From Ignavibacteriaceae bacterium (lineage in GTDB: Bacteria; Bacteroidota; Ignavibacteria; Ignavibacteriales; Ignavibacteriaceae), in assembly GCA_023231105.1 (NCBI GenBank), contig JALNWB010000179.1, positions 1-7,463 of the forward strand: a stretch of 7,463 nucleotides of DNA, given 5' to 3'. Positions 1 through 7,063 of this stretch are shown here, piece after piece. A program made the translations under genes and the position numbers. How positions within the stretch are numbered: position 1 is the first letter of the stretch; each line of letters begins with the position of its first letter. The notes below the pieces were generated by a model that worked only from the letters and a program-made list of their open reading frames with translations, did not search any database and was not told the DNA's origin.

Positions 1-1
1 A

Positions 2-823
2 CCAAAAGTAATCTATGACGAAGGTAAGTTTAAAATGTGGTTCGCGATTCTTACACCTGGATTTGCCCCAAATACAGGTTATGCAGAATCTTACGATGGC
101 TATAGTTGGAAGATCATCAAGACAAATCTTTTTAATTTACAAAATAATGACAGCACAAACATAAACAGATGGGACGCAAATTGTGTTATTCCCGAAGCTA
201 TTATTAAAGAAGCGGGTATTTACAGAATGTATTACGGCGGATTTAGGGATTCATATGGTATATGGCAAGTTGGATTGGCAGAATCAAGTGACGGAATCAA
301 TTGGAATAGGTATTCGGATCCAATATTAAAATCTACTGCTAACGAATATCGTGTTTCTGCCGGTGATATTGTTAAAATTAACGGCGTTTACTTTATGTAT
401 TATTCATTTAGCTCTAACCCTCAGACGATGCCCCCCGCACAACTTAATGGAGGAATTTCTTTAGCAATCTCAAATGATGGAAAAACATGGACACGATACA
501 ATGGAAATCCTATTTTATCAAATTCTCAAAGTTGGGATGGTAAGGTTTATTACCCCTCCGTTATTGTCGAGAACGATAGATACGATATGATTTTTATGGA
601 TGCCAAAGGCACCGGTTTTGGTATGGCTACTTCAAAAGATGGGTACTCTTGGATTCAAACGACTACAAAACCTTTCTTTACTTTAGCTGATACAAAAGGA
701 GGAAAAGCATATGAAGTTGTTTACCCAAGTTGTAGAAAAATTAACAACAAATATTTTCTCTATTATTCCAGCTCTTCTAATAGCGACATGCAAACGAACA
801 CCATTAGAGTGGCTGTGAAATAA
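2..823 (+). CDS. Five-bladed beta-propeller, glycosidase-like protein (5' partial)
   Basis: The reading frame is open to the left edge, so the true start lies outside; 273 residues are visible. The protein is built from repeats of one pattern: a short strand such as KFKMWF, YRMYYGG, YFMYYS, YDMIFM or YFLYYS, then a GYAES/GLAES/SLAIS/GMATS strand, then a YDGYSW/SDGINW/NDGKTW/KDGYSW turn. About five such units are seen, as in the five-bladed propellers of the GH32/GH43/GH68 and GH130 glycosidase clans. Acidic residues sit at blade starts (for example RWDANCVIPE and SWDGKVYYPS), as expected for this fold, but I cannot assign catalytic residues or a substrate. Glycan hydrolysis or binding outside the cytoplasm is an inference from the fold. 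It ends in AVK without a T9SS tail, unlike the next two large genes, so an N-terminal signal or lipobox would be needed for export and is not visible. The DUF3160 gene follows after 39 bases with no terminator, so the two are probably co-transcribed. Fold is fairly sure; activity is not. Confidence 0.75.
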   Translation, partial: PKVIYDEGKFKMWFAILTPGFAPNTGYAESYDGYSWKIIKTNLFNLQNNDSTNINRWDANCVIPEAIIKEAGIYRMYYGGFRDSYGIWQVGLAESSDGINWNRYSDPILKSTANEYRVSAGDIVKINGVYFMYYSFSSNPQTMPPAQLNGGISLAISNDGKTWTRYNGNPILSNSQSWDGKVYYPSVIVENDRYDMIFMDAKGTGFGMATSKDGYSWIQTTTKPFFTLADTKGGKAYEVVYPSCRKINNKYFLYYSSSSNSDMQTNTIRVAVK

Positions 824-852
824 ATCAAGGATTTTTAATTAGTTCAATATTT

Positions 853-858
853 AGGAGG
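853..858 (+). promoter_or_regulatory. Strong ribosome binding site of the DUF3160 gene
   Basis: AGGAGG lies four bases before the ATG at 863, a perfect Shine-Dalgarno core at slightly short spacing. It fixes the start of the DUF3160 gene, which is followed directly by a lysine-rich, then hydrophobic signal peptide. Confidence 0.75.
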
Positions 859-862
859 AACT

Positions 863-3439
863 ATGAAAAAGCAAAACACAGTCTTACTTTTTTCTTTGAT
901 GGTATTATTTTCAAGTTTGATCATTCCACAATCAAGCACATTTACCATCGAAGCATACAAGCAGTTTCTTTCCACACATCAAAATATGGATGCGGGACAG
1001 CTTTTACAAATGCATAACGCCGGAACATTTCTCAATCAAATCCCGCAGCAAACACAAACCGCGCTGTACCTCGATAGCATCGCAATCAAATATCAATTAA
1101 CTCCTTATGAAAAATCGCTGATTGAGAAAAACGGTTTTATGGTTACGGAGCGGTTGAAAACTACAACGCTTGGCGATGCGTTAAGAGATATTTTCTACAA
1201 AGATTTACCTTTGTTCATTTCTACCGATGCAATCCTTCACTCGCTCCATTTTTCATACGATAAAATTTTGAAGGATGTTGAATTAGGCTATATCATTCCA
1301 AAGTTGACCGATATTCTTGACAAACTCCAGCAACAAATTCCAGCGCTTAAAACTCAGTATGCTGCTAAACCGGGAATGACAAAGTCGTTGGAAGATGTTG
1401 ATCTTTACATCGGATTGGCAAATTTCTTATTAACAGATAAATCGGGTTTTACATTCAGTAAAAATGTTTCCAAAGCCGATTCATTAATTGAAATGATAAA
1501 AGCATTAAGAATGGAGCCTGTTGTTTTGTTTTCGGAAAATTGCAGACTGTATGATTTCAGCCAGCTAAAAGTGCGCGGGCATTATACCGATGAGATGCAA
1601 CCTAAACTTGGAAAATATTTCCAAGCGATGATGTGGCTTGGGAGAACCGAAATTTATTTAGCACCTCCGCGCTCAAAACCAATGGAGTGTAAACCCCAAA
1701 CAATATCGGATATCCAAAGGCAAATAATTGATGCGCTGCTTATCTCAAAATTGATGAACCTCGCCGGAGTTCAATCTTCATTTGATGAGATTGACGGCAT
1801 CATTGAATTCTTTGTCGGTAAATCCGATAACGTTACATTAAACAATCTCGCTTATCTTCAAGACAAAGTACAAATAACCGATCCAAGCGAACTGCTTGAC
1901 ACAAACAGAGTAAATGATTTTCAAAATGAGTTGAAGAAAAATGATTTCGCTTACCAAAGAATTTTATCTCAAGTGCTTACTGCAACCGAAGTTGATTCAA
2001 TCGTTCCGGCTTCTTCATTCCTTTTACTCGGTCAGCGTTTCATTGTTGATTCATATGTTTTTTCTCAAGTCGTTTACGATCGAATAAAATATAATGGCAT
2101 ATTTATTAAAAGAATGCTTCCCAATTCACTTGATGTCCTTTTCGCTCTTGGCAATGATGCTTCTGCGCAGCTTCTTCAAACCGAACTTGAGAAATATCAT
2201 TATTCAACTAACCTTGCTTCATTGCGTTATTTGATTGATGCCTACACGGATGAGTTCTGGAATAGTTCGATGTATAACAGTTGGTTGAATGCGATCAGAA
2301 CAATTAATCCGCCGAAGGATCGGGGACAACTTCCATCATTTATGCAGACAGCCGCATACTGGCAATCGAAAATGAATACACAGCTTGCTTCATGGGCACA
2401 GCTCCGGCATGACAATCTTCTTTATGCAAAACAATCTTATTCCGGAGTGCCGCTCTGTTCATATCCATTTGTTTATGTAGAGCCGTTTCCAGCTTTTTAT
2501 AAGAACTTAAAAAGCTATGCATCAATTTCACTGCAGAAATTTCAATCGGTTTCCTTTGGTAAGGGATATTACAAGGAATTTATCGTTTCTTATTTTAACG
2601 ACTTACTTGCCATTTCTGATACACTTGGAATAATTGCCCAAAAAGAATTGAGTAAAGAAATACTTTCCGATGCTGAAAAACATTTTCTTCAAACAACCCT
2701 TTCATTAGCTCTTGAAACTCCGTATGCGCATAGAGAATTTGATGGATGGTTTCCAAGATTGTTTTATTGGACAGGAATAATACAATTCGATCTTGATGAG
2801 ATAAATCATTTTGTCGTTGCAGACGTTCACACTTCGCCTGCAGATGAAGCCGGGAATTATGTGGGTTGGGTAAAACACGTTGGAACGGGTCCCTTTAATC
2901 TCGGTGTTTGGATTGCAAATAACGATGAGAACAAGCCGGTCGCTTTTACTGGTCCCGTTTTAAGTTATCACGAATATACTTCAACAAACTTTTACCGCTT
3001 AACCGATGAAGAATGGAAAGAACAATATTTAAGTACATCTCTACGTCCTTCTTTTGTAAATAGTTATTTGGCTGATTCTACCGGGAATACAAAAGGTGAT
3101 GGACCGATGCTCTTAACTTCAATTGAAAGAAACGATAACCCTGTTTCCGATATGGATTATTTCGTCGCACAGAATTATCCAAATCCTTTTAATCCTTCAA
3201 CCATAATCAGTTTTACAATTCCCGATGCGATGGCAAACCAGAACGTATCGCTAAAGATTTACAACATCAACGGAGAATTGATTAAAACATTTTTCGAGAA
3301 AGATCTTCCCGCCGGAAATTATGTTACCCGTTGGGATGGAACGAATGAAAGTGGTTCAGCCGCACCAAGCGGAGTTTATTTATACAAGCTAACCGCCGGA
3401 AATAAATTTGTTTCCGGGAAGATGAGCTTGGTTAAATAA
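863..3439 (+). CDS. Secreted DUF3160 protein with T9SS type A sorting domain
   Basis: The 858-residue product starts with a signal peptide: KK at 2-3, then a hydrophobic stretch to about residue 21. Residues about 60-745 fit DUF3160 (Pfam PF11369), a family of unknown function. The diagnostic segments are DLPLFISTDAILHSLHFSYD near 114-133, VADVHT at 652-657, GPVLSYHEY at 697-705 and RLTDEEW at 712-718. A short linker leads to a 95-residue tail from about 764, with NYPNPFNP at 771-778, a FlgD-like WDGTNESG turn and GVYLYKLTAG near the end. That is the type A T9SS sorting domain, so the mature protein should cross the outer membrane and be anchored at the surface or released. The length is what one expects of a DUF3160 core plus tail, and no frameshift is seen. 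It follows the propeller gene by 39 bases and is closed by an intrinsic terminator. No enzymatic activity can be assigned; conserved His and Asp residues in the core are possible active-site or metal residues, which is inference. Confidence 0.88.
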   Translation: MKKQNTVLLFSLMVLFSSLIIPQSSTFTIEAYKQFLSTHQNMDAGQLLQMHNAGTFLNQIPQQTQTALYLDSIAIKYQLTPYEKSLIEKNGFMVTERLKTTTLGDALRDIFYKDLPLFISTDAILHSLHFSYDKILKDVELGYIIPKLTDILDKLQQQIPALKTQYAAKPGMTKSLEDVDLYIGLANFLLTDKSGFTFSKNVSKADSLIEMIKALRMEPVVLFSENCRLYDFSQLKVRGHYTDEMQPKLGKYFQAMMWLGRTEIYLAPPRSKPMECKPQTISDIQRQIIDALLISKLMNLAGVQSSFDEIDGIIEFFVGKSDNVTLNNLAYLQDKVQITDPSELLDTNRVNDFQNELKKNDFAYQRILSQVLTATEVDSIVPASSFLLLGQRFIVDSYVFSQVVYDRIKYNGIFIKRMLPNSLDVLFALGNDASAQLLQTELEKYHYSTNLASLRYLIDAYTDEFWNSSMYNSWLNAIRTINPPKDRGQLPSFMQTAAYWQSKMNTQLASWAQLRHDNLLYAKQSYSGVPLCSYPFVYVEPFPAFYKNLKSYASISLQKFQSVSFGKGYYKEFIVSYFNDLLAISDTLGIIAQKELSKEILSDAEKHFLQTTLSLALETPYAHREFDGWFPRLFYWTGIIQFDLDEINHFVVADVHTSPADEAGNYVGWVKHVGTGPFNLGVWIANNDENKPVAFTGPVLSYHEYTSTNFYRLTDEEWKEQYLSTSLRPSFVNSYLADSTGNTKGDGPMLLTSIERNDNPVSDMDYFVAQNYPNPFNPSTIISFTIPDAMANQNVSLKIYNINGELIKTFFEKDLPAGNYVTRWDGTNESGSAAPSGVYLYKLTAGNKFVSGKMSLVK

Positions 3440-3498
3440 TTTTTAAACAAAGAGTGCTTATCAAAAAGCCCGGCAGAAGTCTCCGGGCTTTTTTCTTT
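3437..3498 (+). repeat. 3' element, copy 1 (stop codon plus terminator)
   Basis: These 62 bases, from the TAA stop of the DUF3160 gene through the terminator T-run, align without gaps to 5908-5969 after the M28 peptidase gene. I count 57 identical positions. The five differences are all transitions and none falls in the stem arms: four are upstream of the hairpin and one is in the loop. The likeness begins at the stop codon; the last codons of the two genes are clearly less alike at base level. Confidence 0.85.
3463..3494 (+). terminator. Intrinsic terminator after the DUF3160 gene
   Basis: An 11-bp perfect stem (AAAAAGCCCGG at 3463-3473 with CCGGGCTTTTT at 3483-3493) encloses a 9-base loop and runs into six T residues, then C and TTT. 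It starts 23 bases after the stop codon. Because the 5' arm begins with A5, it could also stop transcripts coming from the right on the other strand, though no gene there needs it. Confidence 0.9.
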
Positions 3499-3551
3499 CA
3501 AGGATAAATTTTTTAAACTTCTTTGATTATAAGATTTAACATAAGACGTAT

Positions 3552-3582
3552 TTGCTCGTTTTTATAAACTAATTATTATAAT
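3552..3582 (+). promoter_or_regulatory. Possible promoter of the M28 peptidase gene
   Basis: The AT-rich gap after the terminator holds a perfect TATAAT at 3577-3582, 30 bases before the GTG start, with a weak TTGCTC at 3552-3557 spaced 19 bases upstream. A Bacteroidota-type reading (TTTG at 3522-3525 and a -7 box TAnnTTTG) is only half met, by TATTTG at 3549-3554. A promoter is expected here because a terminator precedes the gene, but its exact position is a guess in such AT-rich DNA. Confidence 0.25.
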
Positions 3583-3601
3583 TTATTACTGAAAATAAAC
3601 A

Positions 3602-3608
3602 GAGGTGA
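3602..3608 (+). promoter_or_regulatory. Ribosome binding site that decides a GTG start
   Basis: GAGGTGA sits four bases before the GTG at 3613, with GAGG seven bases away, a normal spacing. It supports GTG over the in-frame ATG at 3634, which has no such motif at the right distance. The GTG start also keeps the lysines that open the signal peptide. Confidence 0.7.
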
Positions 3609-3612
3609 CAAA

Positions 3613-5910
3613 GTGAAATCTTTTATTATAAAAATGTTTTATCTTCATTTACTCTTTGCAGGTTTACTTGTTTCACAAAATGATCATGTCTTTAGTAAAC
3701 ATTACAACTCCCCTTCAACAGATTCTCTAATTACAAGTTTAGTCTCAGAGATAAACATGGATTCAATCAGAAGCCACATCCAATCTTTACAAGACTTTAA
3801 AACACGTATGACCTTAGCGCCAAATAAAGACTCCGTTGTGAATTGGCTAGTGAACAAATTTAAGAGCTTTGGCCTAACGGATGTTGAAATTGATACTTCC
3901 ACGAGTACATTTCCGGTATGGCCATTTGGGGAAGACCGTGTTCCCAATTTGCAAAAAAATGTCGTTGCTACTTTAAAGGGAACTGTTTATCCAAACGATG
4001 TATTTGTTATTGGAGGACATTATGATTCACATAACAACATTGAGGATCCGATGATCAGCGCCCCTGGGGCCGATGACAACGCGAGCGGAGTATCATCTGT
4101 TCTGGAATGTGCCCGTACAATAATGAAAAACGGATATAAACCGAATGCCACTATTAAATTTGTTGCGTACGATGGTGAAGAAGGGGGCTCCCCCTCCGGT
4201 AGCGATTGCTTTGCAAAAAAAATTCTTGGTGAAGGGAAACAAGTTATTTTATCAATAACCAGTGATGTTATCGCTAACTCAACTCAACCTTTAAGCAATA
4301 GTTTGGTGTCAATTTTTTATACCCCAAGTGACTATCCTTTATATATAAATCTTGCGAAATCAGCCGCACCAAGTGTTTCGGTTCTTAGTCTAGACGTTAG
4401 CCCTGATAGAGTAGGGAACGACAACGAAGAGTTTGGAAGGAATAAAATACCTACAATTGATTTTATGGAAGAAGAATTTAGTAGATTTTGGCATACTTCG
4501 AATGATCTTGTCGAAAATCTTAATATGGAATACTGCACTGAAGTTGTTAAAATTACTTGTGCAACATTAATATCGGCAATCGAATCAAATGTACTTCCCA
4601 AACCTATATATAAATTTACTGCCCAACCGAAACTACATTCTATAGAATTGAATTTGAGTACTTATACAAATGGAGGAATCCAATACGGATTTAACCTTTA
4701 CAGAGGTTTAACTCAGCAAGGAGAAAAAACAAAAATAAACTCCGAAGTAATTAAAGACACATCTTATATTGATAATACTACACAAGACGGAATTTATTAT
4801 TTTTACGAAGCTAAAACTGTTGATAGTTCGGGTATAGAAACTAATTATAATAAAACAGCGTGGGCACGAGCCATCTCTTTAGATCAAGGTGTTCTGGTGG
4901 TTGATGAAACGGTAGACGGAACGGGAGTAATTGGTTATCCATCAGATGAACAAGTTGACTCTTTTTATACTCAGTTACTTCCTAATTTTAATAAAAGGGA
5001 TTATGACGTAACGAAAGATGGGGATATAACTTTATCAGACCTTGGCGCGTTCTCTACGGTTCTCTGGCATGGCAATGATTATTCAAATTTGCTCGCTTAT
5101 AAGAATATTGAGGATATAAAAAAATATTTGGCGTTTGGTGGTAAATTATTACTTGACAGTTATGTTCCTTCAAAAACCTTAACAGGTAATTTGCTCTACA
5201 AAGTTGACTACTCTCCAGGAGACTTAATGTACGACGTCTTCAAGATTAAGGGAGTTGAAAGAAAGCCTAATACTTTTTTCTTCGGGGCACAACCACTTGA
5301 TCCCACTTATAACTTATTGGAAGTTGATACCACCAAAACAAAATCTAACTATAATTTTCATATAAATACTATTGAAAGTATTTCCGCAGCCCCTGGCGCA
5401 AAAGCAATATATACCTATAATACCCGATATGATTCCGCAACTACACAAGGAAGTATGAAAGGAATGCCGGTAGGAGTGGAATATCTTGGTGCTGATTACA
5501 AAGTAATAACACTAAGCTTTCCCCTTTATTATATGACGCAGGAGCAGGCACAGGCGTTAGTGCAGGATATTATGCTTAATAAGTTTAACGAAGTAACGGC
5601 AGTAAAAAGTGAAGATGTGAAGATTTTACCTACGGAATATTTTTTATACCAAAATTACCCGAATCCGTTTAATCCAATAACTAAAATAAAATTCTCCATA
5701 CCTTCTAGCGAGAGTGTAAATTACGTTTTCGTACAATTAAAAGTCTTCGATATTCTTGGAAAAGAAATATCCACACTGGTTAATGAAAAGAAAAATGCCG
5801 GTTCATATCAAGTTGAATTTAATTCTCATAATTTACCAACCGGCGTTTATCTCTACAGATTATCGGCAGGAAACTTTGTCTCGACAATGAAAATGATTCT
5901 AATGAAATAA
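3613..5910 (+). CDS. Secreted M28 family zinc peptidase with T9SS type A sorting domain
   Basis: The 765-residue product begins at GTG and opens with a signal peptide (K2, K7, hydrophobic to about residue 21). Residues about 50-325 form an M28 aminopeptidase-type domain. The metal ligands known from the Aeromonas enzyme have clear counterparts: H136 in GGHYDS, D154 in GADDNASG, E190 with catalytic base E189 in DGEEGG, D218 in ITSDVIAN and H294 in FWHTSND. It should therefore be an active two-zinc exopeptidase; substrate preference is not visible. Residues about 331-422 look like an Fn3 domain (GFNLYRG, YFYEAKTVDSSG). Residues about 425-660 resemble the Rossmann/GATase-like module (VLVVDETVDG, VDSFYTQLL, TVLWHG, FGGKLLLDSY) attached to some secreted peptidases of related phyla; its role is unknown. 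The last 95 residues, with NYPNPFNP at 681-688 and GVYLYRLSAG, are a type A T9SS tail. The gene stands alone between two near-identical terminators. Confidence 0.9.
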   Translation: MKSFIIKMFYLHLLFAGLLVSQNDHVFSKHYNSPSTDSLITSLVSEINMDSIRSHIQSLQDFKTRMTLAPNKDSVVNWLVNKFKSFGLTDVEIDTSTSTFPVWPFGEDRVPNLQKNVVATLKGTVYPNDVFVIGGHYDSHNNIEDPMISAPGADDNASGVSSVLECARTIMKNGYKPNATIKFVAYDGEEGGSPSGSDCFAKKILGEGKQVILSITSDVIANSTQPLSNSLVSIFYTPSDYPLYINLAKSAAPSVSVLSLDVSPDRVGNDNEEFGRNKIPTIDFMEEEFSRFWHTSNDLVENLNMEYCTEVVKITCATLISAIESNVLPKPIYKFTAQPKLHSIELNLSTYTNGGIQYGFNLYRGLTQQGEKTKINSEVIKDTSYIDNTTQDGIYYFYEAKTVDSSGIETNYNKTAWARAISLDQGVLVVDETVDGTGVIGYPSDEQVDSFYTQLLPNFNKRDYDVTKDGDITLSDLGAFSTVLWHGNDYSNLLAYKNIEDIKKYLAFGGKLLLDSYVPSKTLTGNLLYKVDYSPGDLMYDVFKIKGVERKPNTFFFGAQPLDPTYNLLEVDTTKTKSNYNFHINTIESISAAPGAKAIYTYNTRYDSATTQGSMKGMPVGVEYLGADYKVITLSFPLYYMTQEQAQALVQDIMLNKFNEVTAVKSEDVKILPTEYFLYQNYPNPFNPITKIKFSIPSSESVNYVFVQLKVFDILGKEISTLVNEKKNAGSYQVEFNSHNLPTGVYLYRLSAGNFVSTMKMILMK

Positions 5911-5969
5911 TTTTTGAGTAAAGAGCGCTTATCAAAAAGCCCGGTAGAAGTCTCCGGGCTTTTTTCTTT
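5908..5969 (+). repeat. 3' element, copy 2 (stop codon plus terminator)
   Basis: Second copy of the 62-base element at 3437-3498, again starting at the TAA stop of a T9SS-tailed gene. Shared outside the hairpin is the 5' flank AAAGAG(T/C)GCTTATC, which is not required for termination and argues for common descent rather than chance likeness of terminators. Confidence 0.85.
5934..5965 (+). terminator. Intrinsic terminator after the M28 peptidase gene
   Basis: The same 11-bp stem as after the DUF3160 gene (5934-5944 with 5954-5964) with a 9-base loop starting with T instead of C, followed by six T residues, C and a further T-run. It separates the secreted-protein genes from the WYL regulator block. 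Confidence 0.9.
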
Positions 5970-6001
5970 TTAAAGATGACTTTTACAATTGGAAGAGTTA
6001 A

Positions 6002-6036
6002 TTTCGCGAAACAAATAACTTTTTAATAATCGATTA
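6002..6036 (+). promoter_or_regulatory. Two palindromes upstream of the WYL regulator, possible operators
   Basis: Two perfect 10-bp palindromes lie between the terminator and the regulator gene: TTTCGCGAAA at 6002-6011 and TAATCGATTA at 6027-6036. Their centres are 25 bases apart and the second ends 28 bases before the ATG. HTH regulators often bind such sites near their own promoter, so autoregulation is plausible. The two sequences differ, so they would not be two equal sites for one protein. A promoter must lie in this 100-base gap; a weak -7-like TAACTTTT at 6016-6023 falls between the palindromes. Confidence 0.35.
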
Positions 6037-6064
6037 CACTTCACCTATAAAATGAATTTTACTT

Positions 6065-7018
6065 ATGCGTATTGATAGAATGCTTGGAATTGTTGTCGTC
6101 CTTCTCAACAGAGATAGAATAAGCGCAAAGTCTCTCGCAGACCGTTTTGAAGTTTCTGTGCGGACAATCTACCGCGACATTGAATCTATTAACCTGGCGG
6201 GAATTCCGGTTGTGGCTTATGCCGGCAACAATGGCGGATTTGGCATCATGGAAAACTACCGGCTTGACAGGCAAGTCTTAACACTGCAAGATATGACTTC
6301 CATCCTCACCGCGCTGAAAGGGGTAAGTCCAACTTTTGAAAATAACGATCTCGAAAATGTAACGGAGAAAATTCTCAGTCTGGTGCCGGACAATAAAATG
6401 GATATACTGAAACAAAAGTTTGAAGAACTTTGCATTGATATTTTGCCGTGGGGATTAAAACAAAAACCAAAAGAATATTTAAAGGAAATCCAACCGGCAA
6501 TCTCACAAAAAAAACTTATTAGTTTTGATTACATGAACATGAAAGGAGAATTTGCCAACCGGACTGTTGAACCAATGACATTGGTTTACAAAGGTTACGC
6601 CTGGTATCTCTTTGCATTCTGTAGAACAAAGAATGACTATAGAATTTTTAAGTTGATAAGAATGAAAAACTACATTGTACAAGAAGAAGAATTTGAGCGT
6701 AAGAATCAATCTTACCATGAGTACATGAAGAAATCTATTGATGAGAGCAAACTCGTAAATCTTGTCCTTCGCTACGCGCCAAAATTAAAAACTCAAGTTG
6801 AAGAATATTTTGAAGACGACAATATTGAATACAACAGTGACGGCAGCATGATCGTACGAATTGCTTTGCCGGATGATAATTGGCTCCATTCAACTATTCT
6901 AAGTTCCGGTGAACATGTGGAAGTTCTTGAACCGGCTTCTCTAAGAAAAATTATAAAAGAAAAAGCGGAAAAAATTCTTCGTGTTTACAAACATGACATA
7001 CAGCTGTCACAACCCTAA
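6065..7018 (+). CDS. YafY-type HTH/WYL-domain transcriptional regulator
   Basis: The 317-residue product has the usual length and order of this family. A winged helix-turn-helix (HTH_11 type) fills residues 1-60, with SLADRFEVSVRTIYRDIESI as the recognition part and GIPV...GNNGGFGI as the wing. The WYL domain spans about 140-205, with WYL itself at 180-182 in YAWYLFAFC and the companion motif DYRIFKLIRM at 191-200. A WCX-like extension follows to about 310 (residues near DDNWLHSTILSSGEHVEVLEP). The family binds DNA and is thought to sense ligands or nucleic acid ends through WYL; the ligand here is unknown. The ATG at 6065 gives the family-typical N-terminus MRIDRML and an in-frame stop lies at 6053-6055, but no Shine-Dalgarno motif precedes it, so initiation may depend on the AT-rich leader. 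It is probably the first gene of a unit with the zinc-ribbon and GyrI-like genes. Confidence 0.9.
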   Translation: MRIDRMLGIVVVLLNRDRISAKSLADRFEVSVRTIYRDIESINLAGIPVVAYAGNNGGFGIMENYRLDRQVLTLQDMTSILTALKGVSPTFENNDLENVTEKILSLVPDNKMDILKQKFEELCIDILPWGLKQKPKEYLKEIQPAISQKKLISFDYMNMKGEFANRTVEPMTLVYKGYAWYLFAFCRTKNDYRIFKLIRMKNYIVQEEEFERKNQSYHEYMKKSIDESKLVNLVLRYAPKLKTQVEEYFEDDNIEYNSDGSMIVRIALPDDNWLHSTILSSGEHVEVLEPASLRKIIKEKAEKILRVYKHDIQLSQP

Positions 7019-7053
7019 GTTAAGTTTGAACCGTCAATAACAAACAACTTAGG
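7014..7053 (+). promoter_or_regulatory. Hairpin joining the regulator stop codon to the next Shine-Dalgarno site
   Basis: CCTAAGTT at 7014-7021 pairs with AACTTAGG at 7046-7053, and after a two-base AA bulge GTTTG at 7024-7028 pairs with CAAAC at 7041-7045, leaving a 12-base loop. That makes 13 base pairs. The 5' arm contains the TAA stop of the WYL gene (7016-7018) and the 3' arm contains the first bases of the AGGAG ribosome site (7051-7055) of the zinc-ribbon gene. No T-run follows, so it is not an intrinsic terminator. A role in translational coupling is inferred. Confidence 0.55.
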
Positions 7054-7063
7054 AGAAATAAAA

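Noticed and set aside
824..862. Terminator or promoter between the propeller and DUF3160 genes
   Set aside because: The 39 bases contain the ribosome site but no inverted repeat with a T-run and no convincing promoter boxes, so read-through from the propeller gene is the simpler view.
2340..2531. Minus-strand open frame of 63 codons inside the DUF3160 gene
   Set aside because: It lies wholly within a well-supported gene on the other strand, has no recognisable domain and no sign of its own ribosome site. The other minus-strand frames at 3702-3947, 4332-4601, 6059-6274, 6503-6718 and 7049-7234 are rejected for the same reason.
5002..5045. Dockerin-like calcium repeat in the M28 protein (DVTKDGDITLSDL, about residues 465-477)
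   Set aside because: The spacing looks like a dockerin loop, but only one copy exists and it lies within the GATase-like domain, where a similar D..xxG.xTLxDL linker precedes the next strand. No cellulosome context is present.
3437..5969. The M28 gene as the cargo of a mobile element bounded by the two 62-base repeats
   Set aside because: The repeats are direct and each contains a working terminator in the expected place. There is no transposase, no target-site duplication and no terminal inverted repeat, so duplicated 3' ends explain them better.
6052..6075. Seven-codon leader peptide overlapping the WYL gene start
   Set aside because: ATG at 6052 opens a frame that ends at TGA 6073-6075, across the regulator's start. 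It has no Shine-Dalgarno motif, no run of regulatory codons, and such short frames arise by chance.
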